From assembly GCF_018863395.1 (NCBI RefSeq), contig NZ_JAHKRR010000007.1:62001-126000 (forward strand): a DNA stretch of 64,000 bases, written 5' to 3'. The notes beneath the pieces were generated by a model. It did not search any database and was not told where the DNA came from. It saw only the letters and a list, made by a program, of their open reading frames with translations. Position 1 is the stretch's first letter. Each line of letters opens with the position of its first letter. Made by a program: the position numbers and the translations under genes. Positions 46,109 to 53,477 of the stretch are shown here, piece after piece. This DNA comes from Sinomicrobium weinanense. Its GTDB lineage: Bacteria > Bacteroidota > Bacteroidia > Flavobacteriales > Flavobacteriaceae.

Positions 46109-47071
46109 TTATTTCATTTCTAGCACAATGGTATCCTTGTTTTTAATGTTATACGTTATGGGTGAGGAAATGGTAAAAAGGTTCAGCACCTTGTCCAGGC
46201 CTGCATTGTTAAATGTCCCGGTATATTTGTAGTTCAGGAGTTTTTCGGACCGGAGGACAAAGGTCACGCCATATTTTCGCTCCAGGTCGCGCACTACCTG
46301 GCGCATGGGGGTGGCATCAAAGGAAAGCCTGCCCTCCTGCCATGCCGTGACATGGCGGGTATTTGCCCTTTCAACTTTCAGCCTTTTGCCGGACTTGCTG
46401 TAGGTAGCTTTTTGAGCGGGTTTTAATATCACGGTTTCCCTGTCCCCCTCGCGGCCCACCTCTACCTTGCCTTGGACCAGGGTAGTTTCTACCTGTTCGT
46501 CTTCGCGGTATGATTTTACGTTAAAGGAAGTGCCCAGCACTTTTACCTTAACGCCATTGGCCGTAACAATAAAGGGCATTTTTTCATTGCGACTGACTTT
46601 GAAAAAAGCCTCTCCGTTAAGCTCCACATTCCTGACCGAACCATTAAATTCTTCCGGATAAATCAATTCGCTATTGGCATTGAGGGTGACCCGGGTGCCG
46701 TCGGAAAGTGAAATTTCCCTGGTATCCCCGACAGAAGTCGTTGCGATCAGCAGGCCTTTCTGTCCCGGTTGGAGAAAGGAAGGCATTTTTTCCATGTAGA
46801 CACCAGACAGTGCTAAAAACAATAACACGGTAGCTGCTATCCCGGTATAGCGATATAATTTTTTCTTCCTTGCTTTTCTGATGATCCTTTTGCGCGCATA
46901 TTCCCGGTCGCCGGGCAGGTTTTCGCCAAGCCCTTCGGCGACATACCGGGCTTTTAAGCTATTGAATTTTTTCTGCAATCCGGGGTCGGTACGCAAGCGG
47001 CGCAGTACTTCCTTTTTTTCAGTGGAAGACAGCTCTCCCCTGATATATTGCAACAGTCTTTTTTCTTCCAT
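46109..47071 (-). CDS. FecR-family anti-sigma factor
   Basis: About 320 residues from MEEKRLLQYIRGE (13 codons after the first in-frame ATG). A short cytosolic anti-sigma domain (1-75) precedes one TM helix (about 78-96, YTGIAATVLLFLALSGVYM), the FecR domain (about 115-205, GDTREISLSDGTRVTLNANS) and a DUF4974-type C-terminal domain (about 245-318). It should hold the ECF sigma factor inactive until the STN domain of SusC set 4 signals. A metallophosphoesterase gene separates it from its sigma gene, whereas the two are normally adjacent. Confidence 0.92.
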   Translation of the reverse strand: MEEKRLLQYIRGELSSTEKKEVLRRLRTDPGLQKKFNSLKARYVAEGLGENLPGDREYARKRIIRKARKKKLYRYTGIAATVLLFLALSGVYMEKMPSFLQPGQKGLLIATTSVGDTREISLSDGTRVTLNANSELIYPEEFNGSVRNVELNGEAFFKVSRNEKMPFIVTANGVKVKVLGTSFNVKSYREDEQVETTLVQGKVEVGREGDRETVILKPAQKATYSKSGKRLKVERANTRHVTAWQEGRLSFDATPMRQVVRDLERKYGVTFVLRSEKLLNYKYTGTFNNAGLDKVLNLFTISSPITYNIKNKDTIVLEMK

Positions 47072-47165
47072 TTTAACCGTAGGTTCTATATACAGTACGT
47101 AAATATGCATATAGCCCCCCCAATCAAAAGGGCAGTTTTTTTGTCAACCGGTATTAATTAGGTGT

Positions 47166-48434
47166 TTAGGCGTTGAAACGCAACTCTTTCAGCACCTGTC
47201 CGTCGAGAGCAGACATTACGACCTTTAACTCTTTTGAAGTGGCATGTCCGGTGATGCACGTAGCCGCTCCGGGTTTGGGCCCTCCGCCGATCAGTTGGCC
47301 GTAGGGGCGTTTTTCATTCGGCGGGAAATAGGCATGCCGATGTGTATGCCCGGAGATGATCAGTTGTACATTTCCCCTGACGAGCAGGTCGTGCCATTTG
47401 TCATATCCGTCCTCACATATCCATCCGTTATGACCGCCCCATATCGAAGGCCATCGTTCGGGGACTTCCGCGTCCCATATCAGCGGGATATGCATAAAAG
47501 CGATCCGGAAGGGGGCTGAGGTAAACCACGGCTGTTCGATCACTTCTGCGAGCCACCAGGCCTGCTCTTCGCGGAAATTCTCAAAATCGAGAAGCCCTGC
47601 ATAGGACTTATAGTCATCGGGTTTGTCTTCGCCGGTGTCGAGTACAATACAGGCCAGCGGCCCCTGGCGGAAACCGTAGTAATACTGGTCGCCGGGCCCT
47701 GTCAGGTAGTCCTGTAAGTGCCTGGCGCTGCGCCCGCGCACATCGTGATTGCCCCGGGAGAGCATCAGCGGTACGGAGGCGGCCGAGGCTTTTCCGCCCG
47801 GTTTCAGGAACTGGTCTACAATTTGTTCTTCCCTGAAAATGTTGTTGGTGATGTCGCCGTTCCACATCAGCCAGTCCGGTCGCTGATCTTCTAACATGGC
47901 AGTCAGTTGTTCGAGCGTCTCCTGGTATTCGTGGGTGTCGTTCCAGCAGGAAAACACAGCGGTATCTGCGTTGGCATCGAGCGTACGGAAACGCAGGATA
48001 TCACTGTTTACCGCTTCGCCCTGTTCATGCTTGTAGTCGGTTTTGTAAACGATCTGTTGTAAATGTACCCTGTAAAAATATTCTTTTCCGGGTTTAAGGC
48101 CGGTCAGCTTAAAGCGCAATACCCGTTCCGAAGTGGGGAACATGCCGTACTGAGCTGCGTCTGTCCTGAGCCCGAGCTGTTCGTTGCGGCCATATTCTAC
48201 CCATCCGGTAGCCAGGTCGTGGGGTGCTACAATAATTTCGGCTTCATCAGGGCCAATATTGGCCAAAACGGGAGGTGCTCCAAATCCGAACTCTTTTTCG
48301 CCCTCAGGTTGTTTACCTGCCGTAACGGCCAGTAGCGGGGCTGCGGGCATTCCCAATCCCGCTACGGAAAGGACTGTGGCATTTTTCAGAAAATTTCTCC
48401 GGCCGGGAAGTTGGTTGTTCAGTTTTTTCATCAT
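47166..48434 (-). CDS. Tat-exported metallophosphoesterase (purple-acid-phosphatase-like)
   Basis: 422 residues with a twin-arginine signal (GRRNFLKNATVLSVAGLGM). Residues about 50-150 form the fibronectin-like N-terminal domain of purple acid phosphatases (GWVEYGRNEQL, LKPGKEYFYRV). The metal-binding motifs are NDTHE (DxH), NGDITNN, SRGNHDVRG (GNHD) and SGHTHRH (GHTH). It should hydrolyse phosphomonoesters or diesters in the periplasm. The gene lies 27 bases after the sigma factor and 94 bases before fecR on the same strand, so it is likely co-expressed with them. Why a phosphatase belongs to this glycan system is unknown; a phosphorylated substrate or a signalling role are both possible. 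Confidence 0.88.
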   Translation of the reverse strand: MMKKLNNQLPGRRNFLKNATVLSVAGLGMPAAPLLAVTAGKQPEGEKEFGFGAPPVLANIGPDEAEIIVAPHDLATGWVEYGRNEQLGLRTDAAQYGMFPTSERVLRFKLTGLKPGKEYFYRVHLQQIVYKTDYKHEQGEAVNSDILRFRTLDANADTAVFSCWNDTHEYQETLEQLTAMLEDQRPDWLMWNGDITNNIFREEQIVDQFLKPGGKASAASVPLMLSRGNHDVRGRSARHLQDYLTGPGDQYYYGFRQGPLACIVLDTGEDKPDDYKSYAGLLDFENFREEQAWWLAEVIEQPWFTSAPFRIAFMHIPLIWDAEVPERWPSIWGGHNGWICEDGYDKWHDLLVRGNVQLIISGHTHRHAYFPPNEKRPYGQLIGGGPKPGAATCITGHATSKELKVVMSALDGQVLKELRFNA

Positions 48435-48461
48435 GTTGTATCGGTGCGATTTTATCGGTTT

Positions 48462-49058
48462 TTAAAACAGGGAAAGAAACTCCTGGAGATGCACTCTCAT
48501 ATGTTTCAATGCCCTGGTCAGATGGTTTTCTACGGTTTTTACGGAAATATGAAGCTCTTCCGATATCTCTTTGCGTTTAAGCCCTTCAAACCTGCTCTTT
48601 ACAAATACAGTTTTACATTTTTCGGGGAGCAACTCCAGTGCTTTCAACACCTGTTTTTCCAATTCTTTTTCAATAACGGAAGAAGAAACATCATCGGCCA
48701 GGGCTGAATAATTTACAAGGGCTTCTTCCTGCAGGGTATCGCGGTAAATATTTAACCGGGACTTTCTTTTCCTCAGGAAATCCAGGCAGGCATTCCTGGT
48801 CATGCGATACAGGTAGTTATTGACGTTCCTATTCCTGTCTATTACATTTCTCTTGTTCCATATCTTAACAAAGACATCCTGGACAATTTCCTGGGCATCC
48901 TCCCTGTTACCTATATAATTTACCGCTATATAGAGGAGTTTGTCGTAATACAGTTCAAACAATATCTCATAAGCTCTTTCATCCCCCCGGTTGACCCGGG
49001 CTATAACAGCTTCATTGTCGATGCGGATTTCTTCCTCCCGATGTAAAGAGTGGTCCAT
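48462..49058 (-). CDS. ECF sigma factor, FecI/Bacteroidetes type
   Basis: 198 residues. Sigma region 2 (about 20-95: YEILFELYYDKLLYIAVNYI, EIVQDVFVKIWNKR) and region 4 (about 125-185: LPEKCKTVFVKSRFEGLKRKEISEELHISVKTVE) are complete. It is the first gene of the minus-strand run that leads through phosphoesterase, fecR, SusC, SusD and GH16. FecR and the STN-type SusC are its expected regulators. Activation should raise expression of the SusC/SusD/GH16 genes. Confidence 0.93.
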   Translation of the reverse strand: MDHSLHREEEIRIDNEAVIARVNRGDERAYEILFELYYDKLLYIAVNYIGNREDAQEIVQDVFVKIWNKRNVIDRNRNVNNYLYRMTRNACLDFLRKRKSRLNIYRDTLQEEALVNYSALADDVSSSVIEKELEKQVLKALELLPEKCKTVFVKSRFEGLKRKEISEELHISVKTVENHLTRALKHMRVHLQEFLSLF

Positions 49059-49537
49059 TGTATCGTTGGTTAGTGAACTCTCGTATCACAGCACTATCAT
49101 ACTTCCTCAACAACGCTCCATCCGGGGGCAAAAGCGCGTTTTGTTCAAATACAAAATGTCAGGAAAACAGTTTTAAAGAAAACAGACAGATCTATGGCAC
49201 TGTTCCGGACAGACCGGATATTATCCTTTTTGTATTATTTATATTTTTTATAGGTTACATTAAATAAAAGTTCATTTCTTCCGTCTAAAGTATCAAATAT
49301 TTTTTTGTGTTCGAAAACATTTGTAAAAAAAATTAAATTTCACCCTGAAAATATAACAACTGACAGAAGGGTTTACTGCACCAATTTTGACCGGGGCAAC
49401 ATTTAATCGTCCGGGGAACTTTTGTAATTTCCATAAGCAGACTGAATATCCTGACGATCCGGGCCCGGTTGGTTTCCTTCTCAAAATATTGTTAAAAGGA
49501 AGTATTCATAAAACAAATTTTATAGTTTTGTTTTGAA
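49059..49537. other. divergent intergenic region (sigma factor / HYC protein)
   Basis: These 479 bases hold the promoters of the minus-strand sigma gene and the plus-strand gene at 49538. TAGTTTTG at 49523-49530 fits the Bacteroidetes -7 consensus TAnnTTTG, with only 7 bases between it and the ATG. TGTGTTCGAAAACAT at about 49307-49321 resembles a sequence in the SusC set 1 leader (about 2376-2390). There is no reading frame I can support. Confidence 0.4.
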
Positions 49538-49954
49538 ATGAAAGGTTTTATCCACAAGATCGCAGCCGTGTTCATGACATTTGTAGTGCTTTTGTCTACA
49601 ATGTCGTTCACCATAAATATGCATTGTTGTGGAGACTCCATAAGAGATATTTCTCTTCTTGACAAAGCAGAGGCTTGTAGCATGGACATGCAAAAAAGTT
49701 TAACTACACCCGATTGTACTATTTCTTCAGAGGATTGTTGTAGTGACAAATGCATCGTCATAGAAGGACAGGGACAACTTAAACCCACTTCGAGCACTAC
49801 TGTTATTGAACAACAGGCATTTGTTGCTGCCTTTATTTATACCTATCTCAACCTGTTTGAAGGCTTAGAAAAAGGATTTGTTCCCTTCAGGGATTATGAA
49901 CCGCCTTTATTGACATCCGATGTCCAGGTCCTTTACGAAACTTACCTTATTTGA
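49538..49954 (+). CDS. small exported cysteine-rich protein, HYC_CC_PP-like
   Basis: 138 residues with an N-terminal signal/TM segment (IAAVFMTFVVLLSTMSFTINM) running into INMHCCGDS, close to the HYC motif of the HYC_CC_PP family. Further cysteines follow at EACSM, PDCTISSEDCCSDKC. This family commonly occurs beside heavy-metal resistance genes in Flavobacteria (family knowledge), and a DUF3347 protein and an RND pump follow here. Metal binding through the paired cysteines is inferred. A hairpin after the gene probably ends its transcript. Confidence 0.7.
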   Translation: MKGFIHKIAAVFMTFVVLLSTMSFTINMHCCGDSIRDISLLDKAEACSMDMQKSLTTPDCTISSEDCCSDKCIVIEGQGQLKPTSSTTVIEQQAFVAAFIYTYLNLFEGLEKGFVPFRDYEPPLLTSDVQVLYETYLI

Positions 49955-50017
49955 TATTTAAGCATCAGGCATTTTCCGCCTGTATGCCCTGTTCCCTCCT
50001 ATGAGGCGAATCCCTTA

Positions 50018-50045
50018 TGCCCGGGATCTGCCTGGGCATTCTTTA
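50018..50045 (+). terminator. hairpin terminator after the HYC-like gene
   Basis: TGCCCGGG (50018-50025) pairs with CCTGGGCA (50031-50038), including one G-T pair, around a 5-base loop, and TTCTTT follows. It lies 64 bases after the stop codon and separates the gene from the DUF3347 gene at 50199. Confidence 0.55.
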
Positions 50046-50198
50046 TGCATACCTAATTATCAACGCATTAACCTTTTACATCGTGAAACGGCATATCAAT
50101 CCCGGTTAACCATATGTTCGCCCGGAAGAAGTCATATTGGCCTTTCCGCGAGATTTTAACAAGAACACTTTATTATTTCAACCTTTAAATCTATCATT

Positions 50199-50759
50199 AT
50201 GAGAGTACTCCAAGTAAGTCTGGGAATTGCAATACTATCTTTTGCATCCCTCAGTGCAATGCCTGGCGCAAGCACCCCAATGCAGAACAGGCCGGAAAAG
50301 AACGGCAACGGCATCAATGCCATCGTGCAGGACGAGATTGCCACTACCATTGTAAACCAGTATTTAGACCTGAAAAATGCCCTGGTGGAAAGCAATTCCG
50401 AAAAAGCTGCACAGGCCGGCGGCAAACTGGCCAAAACACTAAAAAAGTTTGATGTTAGCAGCTATGAACAAGGACAGCAACAGGAATTAAAAGAGATTGT
50501 TGAGGATGCCATTGAGCACGGAGAGCACATTTCGAAAAGCAAAATCGGCCACCAGCGGGAACACTTTGAGATATTAAGCGAAGACATTGTGGACATGGTA
50601 GCCATAACCGGCACCTCCCAAACATTATATCAACAGTACTGTCCGATGTACAATGAGAACAAAGGAGGTTTTTGGCTAAGTACGGAAGAGGAGATCAAAA
50701 ACCCGTACTTTGGAAGCAAGATGCTGACATGTGGAAAAGTACAAAAGAAGATCGGTTAA
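50199..50759 (+). CDS. DUF3347-domain periplasmic protein, probable metal-binding
   Basis: 186 residues. The signal peptide (ILSFASLSAMPGAS) is followed by a helical DUF3347 domain (NQYLDLKNALVESNSEKAAQAG) and a C-terminal motif QYCPMYNENKGGFWLS..NPYFGSKMLTCGKV. The Cys/Met pairs CPM and MLTCG match those in DUF3347 extensions of copper/silver efflux adaptors. It probably binds copper or a similar metal in the periplasm. Its stop is immediately followed by the ATG of the next gene, so the two are translationally coupled. Confidence 0.8.
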   Translation: MRVLQVSLGIAILSFASLSAMPGASTPMQNRPEKNGNGINAIVQDEIATTIVNQYLDLKNALVESNSEKAAQAGGKLAKTLKKFDVSSYEQGQQQELKEIVEDAIEHGEHISKSKIGHQREHFEILSEDIVDMVAITGTSQTLYQQYCPMYNENKGGFWLSTEEEIKNPYFGSKMLTCGKVQKKIG

Positions 50760-51209
50760 ATGAAGTATCTTAAAATTTCAGGATTACTGATATTGGTTGC
50801 GCTTGTGGGTATACAATTTATACCCACTTCGCTCAACCAAAGCGAGGTTGTACCCCCATCGGACTTTATGATCTCCAACGAGGTACCGGAACATATAGAA
50901 CGAAAAATCCGGGTGTCGTGTTACGACTGCCATAGCAACAACACTGAATATCCGTGGTATAGTACGGTTCAGCCTATGGCATGGATATTGGAAGATCATA
51001 TTACCGAAGGAAAGGAGGAACTGAACTTCAGTGAATGGGACGACTATTCTTCCAGAAAAAAAAGGAGCAAGCTAAGGTCCGTTAAAAGTCAGATCGAAAG
51101 CAATAAAATGCCGCTTTCTTCTTATACCCTGTTACACCGGGATGCCGTAATCAGTGAAAAAGAAAAAAAGATGCTCCTGGAATGGTTAGAGACTCTCGAG
51201 GCTCGCTGA
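50760..51209 (+). CDS. haem-binding-domain (cytochrome c-like) protein
   Basis: 149 residues with an N-terminal membrane anchor or signal (ISGLLILVALVGIQFI). The haem site is CYDCHSNNTEYPWYSTVQP, a single CxxCH of the Haem_bd family, with conserved WILEDHITEGKEELNFS. It would sit in the periplasm and handle haem or electrons. It starts at the base after the DUF3347 stop codon, which suggests the two act together. Confidence 0.85.
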   Translation: MKYLKISGLLILVALVGIQFIPTSLNQSEVVPPSDFMISNEVPEHIERKIRVSCYDCHSNNTEYPWYSTVQPMAWILEDHITEGKEELNFSEWDDYSSRKKRSKLRSVKSQIESNKMPLSSYTLLHRDAVISEKEKKMLLEWLETLEAR

Positions 51210-51412
51210 TCAGTTCCCGATGTAGCCGGAAAACCCAAAGCCGTTTCGGCCGGGGTAGCAGAAATTCATAAAGCAGGCGCAAAGTGACACAGAGATTATA
51301 CAGAAGTGGCAAATATGACCCGAAATTATTAATGTAAAGTTAATTCCCCCAGGTTAAAGGGTTGTCCGGAAGCATTTTTATACTTTTGGGAGCCTTACTG
51401 ATAAAGCAGCGT

Positions 51413-51808
51413 ATGAGAAACGGCTTATCGATCTTATTAACCCTTATTATTTTCTTCACGTCTTCCTGTGCGGTGAAAAAGGTCGTTATGCATTATCTCG
51501 ATATGCATCAGGGGATCCCTGCAAAGGCCCATATGCCCACGAATCCGGCAGAAGCCCGGGCGGCCTATTTTATCAATTGTACATTCAAGAGCGGAGCAGA
51601 CTTTCAATATAATACCAATGATGTATTGGCCGTTCTTCAGACCCTGAAGCTCCAGGCTCCCCTTTTATTGCTAAGCTCGCTTATCCTTGTATTTTTAAGC
51701 CTGCATTATTCTTCTCCCTTAAACTTCCGTGTACCTGCTCAAAACGGAGGTTTTCCAATAAAGATACCCATTTACAAACAATTAAGACAATTCGTCCTCT
51801 ACGCCTGA
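51413..51808 (+). CDS. small membrane protein of unknown function in the efflux cluster
   Basis: 131 residues from MRNGLSILLTLII, preferred over an earlier in-frame ATG because it opens a normal signal or TM segment with SSC at its end (possible lipobox). A central stretch has several His and Met residues (VMHYLDMHQGIPAKAHMPTN) and two cysteines nearby. A second TM (about 86-104, LQAPLLLLSSLILVFLSL) precedes a basic tail. I recognise no family. The setting between haem-binding and TolC genes hints at metal handling. Confidence 0.55.
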   Translation: MRNGLSILLTLIIFFTSSCAVKKVVMHYLDMHQGIPAKAHMPTNPAEARAAYFINCTFKSGADFQYNTNDVLAVLQTLKLQAPLLLLSSLILVFLSLHYSSPLNFRVPAQNGGFPIKIPIYKQLRQFVLYA

Positions 51809-51840
51809 TCTCCCGTTTTTAGTACTGTCAATATTTTAAC

Positions 51841-52061
51841 CTGTAAGATTGAAGAAGATTGATGAAAGATTGAATTCCGATAGCTATCGGGAGATTGATC
51901 TTAAACATTTCAATCCCGTTCAATCTTGCCGCGTAGCGGATCAATCTCCTGTCAATCTTTTAACCTTGCCTTTGTCTGCACGGAAAAAGACGCATAAGAG
52001 AACCAAAGGCGATGCCCTGAGTTTCTCGAAGGGGATAAAATTCAGACAGTTTCTTAAATAT
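51841..52061 (+). repeat. intergenic repeat element E3, matches E2 in inverted orientation
   Basis: It begins CTGTAAGATTGAAGAAGATT and ends CAGTTTCTTAAATAT. The internal blocks TCAATCTCCTGTCAATCTTT, CACGGAAAAAGACGCATAAG and GATGCCCTGAG follow the same order as the reverse complement of 17682-17877 (E2), and one block also matches E1. It includes several GATTGAA/TTCAATC units and a short palindrome CCGATAGCTATCGG. It occupies the gap before the TolC gene. Confidence 0.65.
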
Positions 52062-52103
52062 ACATTTTTTTAGTTTCAACAATCATCACAACTCTTAAAA
52101 ATC

Positions 52104-53465
52104 ATGAGGTATTATATACCGCTGGTGGTCATTTTATGGTGTACCAGCTGGAAAACTCAGGCACAGGAGAGGGACATGATCTCCTTAACAGCCCTGTACA
52201 ATGCTGCCATGCAATATCCCGACATCAAAGCCCGGGAAGCCGCAATAGCGGAAACCAATGTTCAGTACAACCTGATACAGCTTGCCAATCTTCCCCGAAT
52301 AGATATCCAGGCACAGAACACTTTTGGAAGTGCTCAGAGAACGGGAGGGGCTTTCTTTCCCCTTCCGGGCATTTTTAATATAAGCGGAACCGGCACGGAG
52401 GCCTATGCCACTGCTACCAACATGGTAGCTTCGGGAACCGTTCAATGGAACGCTATTCAATTCGGAAAACACCGGAACCGTGTAAAGGCCAGCCGTATCC
52501 GGAAAGAACAGGCTATAACTTCCATGGACCTGGAGAAATTAAGCCTTAAACGCAAAATATCCCGGGCGTATATAGACTGGTTATATTATCACAACATGAA
52601 AAACTGGGCGGCAAGAGAAATAGGCCGTTTTAGTCAGCTCATGGACATTTCCAGGAGTTTAGTAAGATCGGGCATTGCAGCAGCCGGGGATTCGCTAATG
52701 GTAAAGGCCTCTCTGCAACAGGCAGAGGCCTTAAAGGAATCCTGGAAAGGCAGAATAGCTTCGACAAGCAACACCCTCACCCGGTTTACCGGTATACCAT
52801 TACAAAGTGTACAGCAAACTACATCGCGTTTTTTTACCACGATCGGAGAAAACATGTGGATGGATCCCATACCGGAAAATCACCCTGTTGTACAATTGCA
52901 GCAACAGGAAATAGCTTTTACAAAAAAACAAAAGCAAATAGCTGGCAAAAATATCCTTCCGGACATTTCTCTTTTAGCCGGAGGCCAGTTGCGGGGTGTT
53001 TCTTTTTCCGATACAGCAGGCGGATCATGGGAGGACAGCTATAATATGCCCGTACAAAATTACCTGGTGGGGGTCGGTATGACCTGGAACCTCAACAGCG
53101 TTTACACCGCACCTTTGGAAGTCCGCCGGTATGAGGAACAGATAAACCGCTATAAAGCAGAAGAAGAAAGTATAAACCTGGGCATCCTGGAAGACCACGA
53201 ATCTGCACAGCAACAGCTCATACATACGGCAAAACAGATCCGGGAAGCAGAACAGGCTTATGCTGCTGCAAAAAAGGCCTATCAGTTATACGAGGTAAGA
53301 TACCGCAACGGCATCATTGACCTCACCGACCTGCTTCAAATACAGCAAACCTTACAATTTACAGACAAGGAAAGGATCACCGCCTATTATCAGTACTGGC
53401 AGTACGTTATACGTTTAGCCGGGGCCCGGGCAGATTTTTCCCTGTTGACCCGAACATTCAATTAA
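52104..53465 (+). CDS. TolC-family outer-membrane efflux protein
   Basis: 453 residues: signal peptide (CTSWKTQAQ) and two outer-membrane-efflux repeats rich in long helices (YPDIKAREAAIAETNVQYNL; EDHESAQQQLIHTAKQIREA). It forms the exit duct of a tripartite pump with the RND permease and adaptor encoded directly downstream. The gene order (outer-membrane protein, permease, adaptor) differs from the commoner adaptor-permease-outer-membrane order. The permease gene starts 12 bases after its stop. Confidence 0.9.
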   Translation: MRYYIPLVVILWCTSWKTQAQERDMISLTALYNAAMQYPDIKAREAAIAETNVQYNLIQLANLPRIDIQAQNTFGSAQRTGGAFFPLPGIFNISGTGTEAYATATNMVASGTVQWNAIQFGKHRNRVKASRIRKEQAITSMDLEKLSLKRKISRAYIDWLYYHNMKNWAAREIGRFSQLMDISRSLVRSGIAAAGDSLMVKASLQQAEALKESWKGRIASTSNTLTRFTGIPLQSVQQTTSRFFTTIGENMWMDPIPENHPVVQLQQQEIAFTKKQKQIAGKNILPDISLLAGGQLRGVSFSDTAGGSWEDSYNMPVQNYLVGVGMTWNLNSVYTAPLEVRRYEEQINRYKAEEESINLGILEDHESAQQQLIHTAKQIREAEQAYAAAKKAYQLYEVRYRNGIIDLTDLLQIQQTLQFTDKERITAYYQYWQYVIRLAGARADFSLLTRTFN

Positions 53466-53477
53466 AAAATTTAAAAT

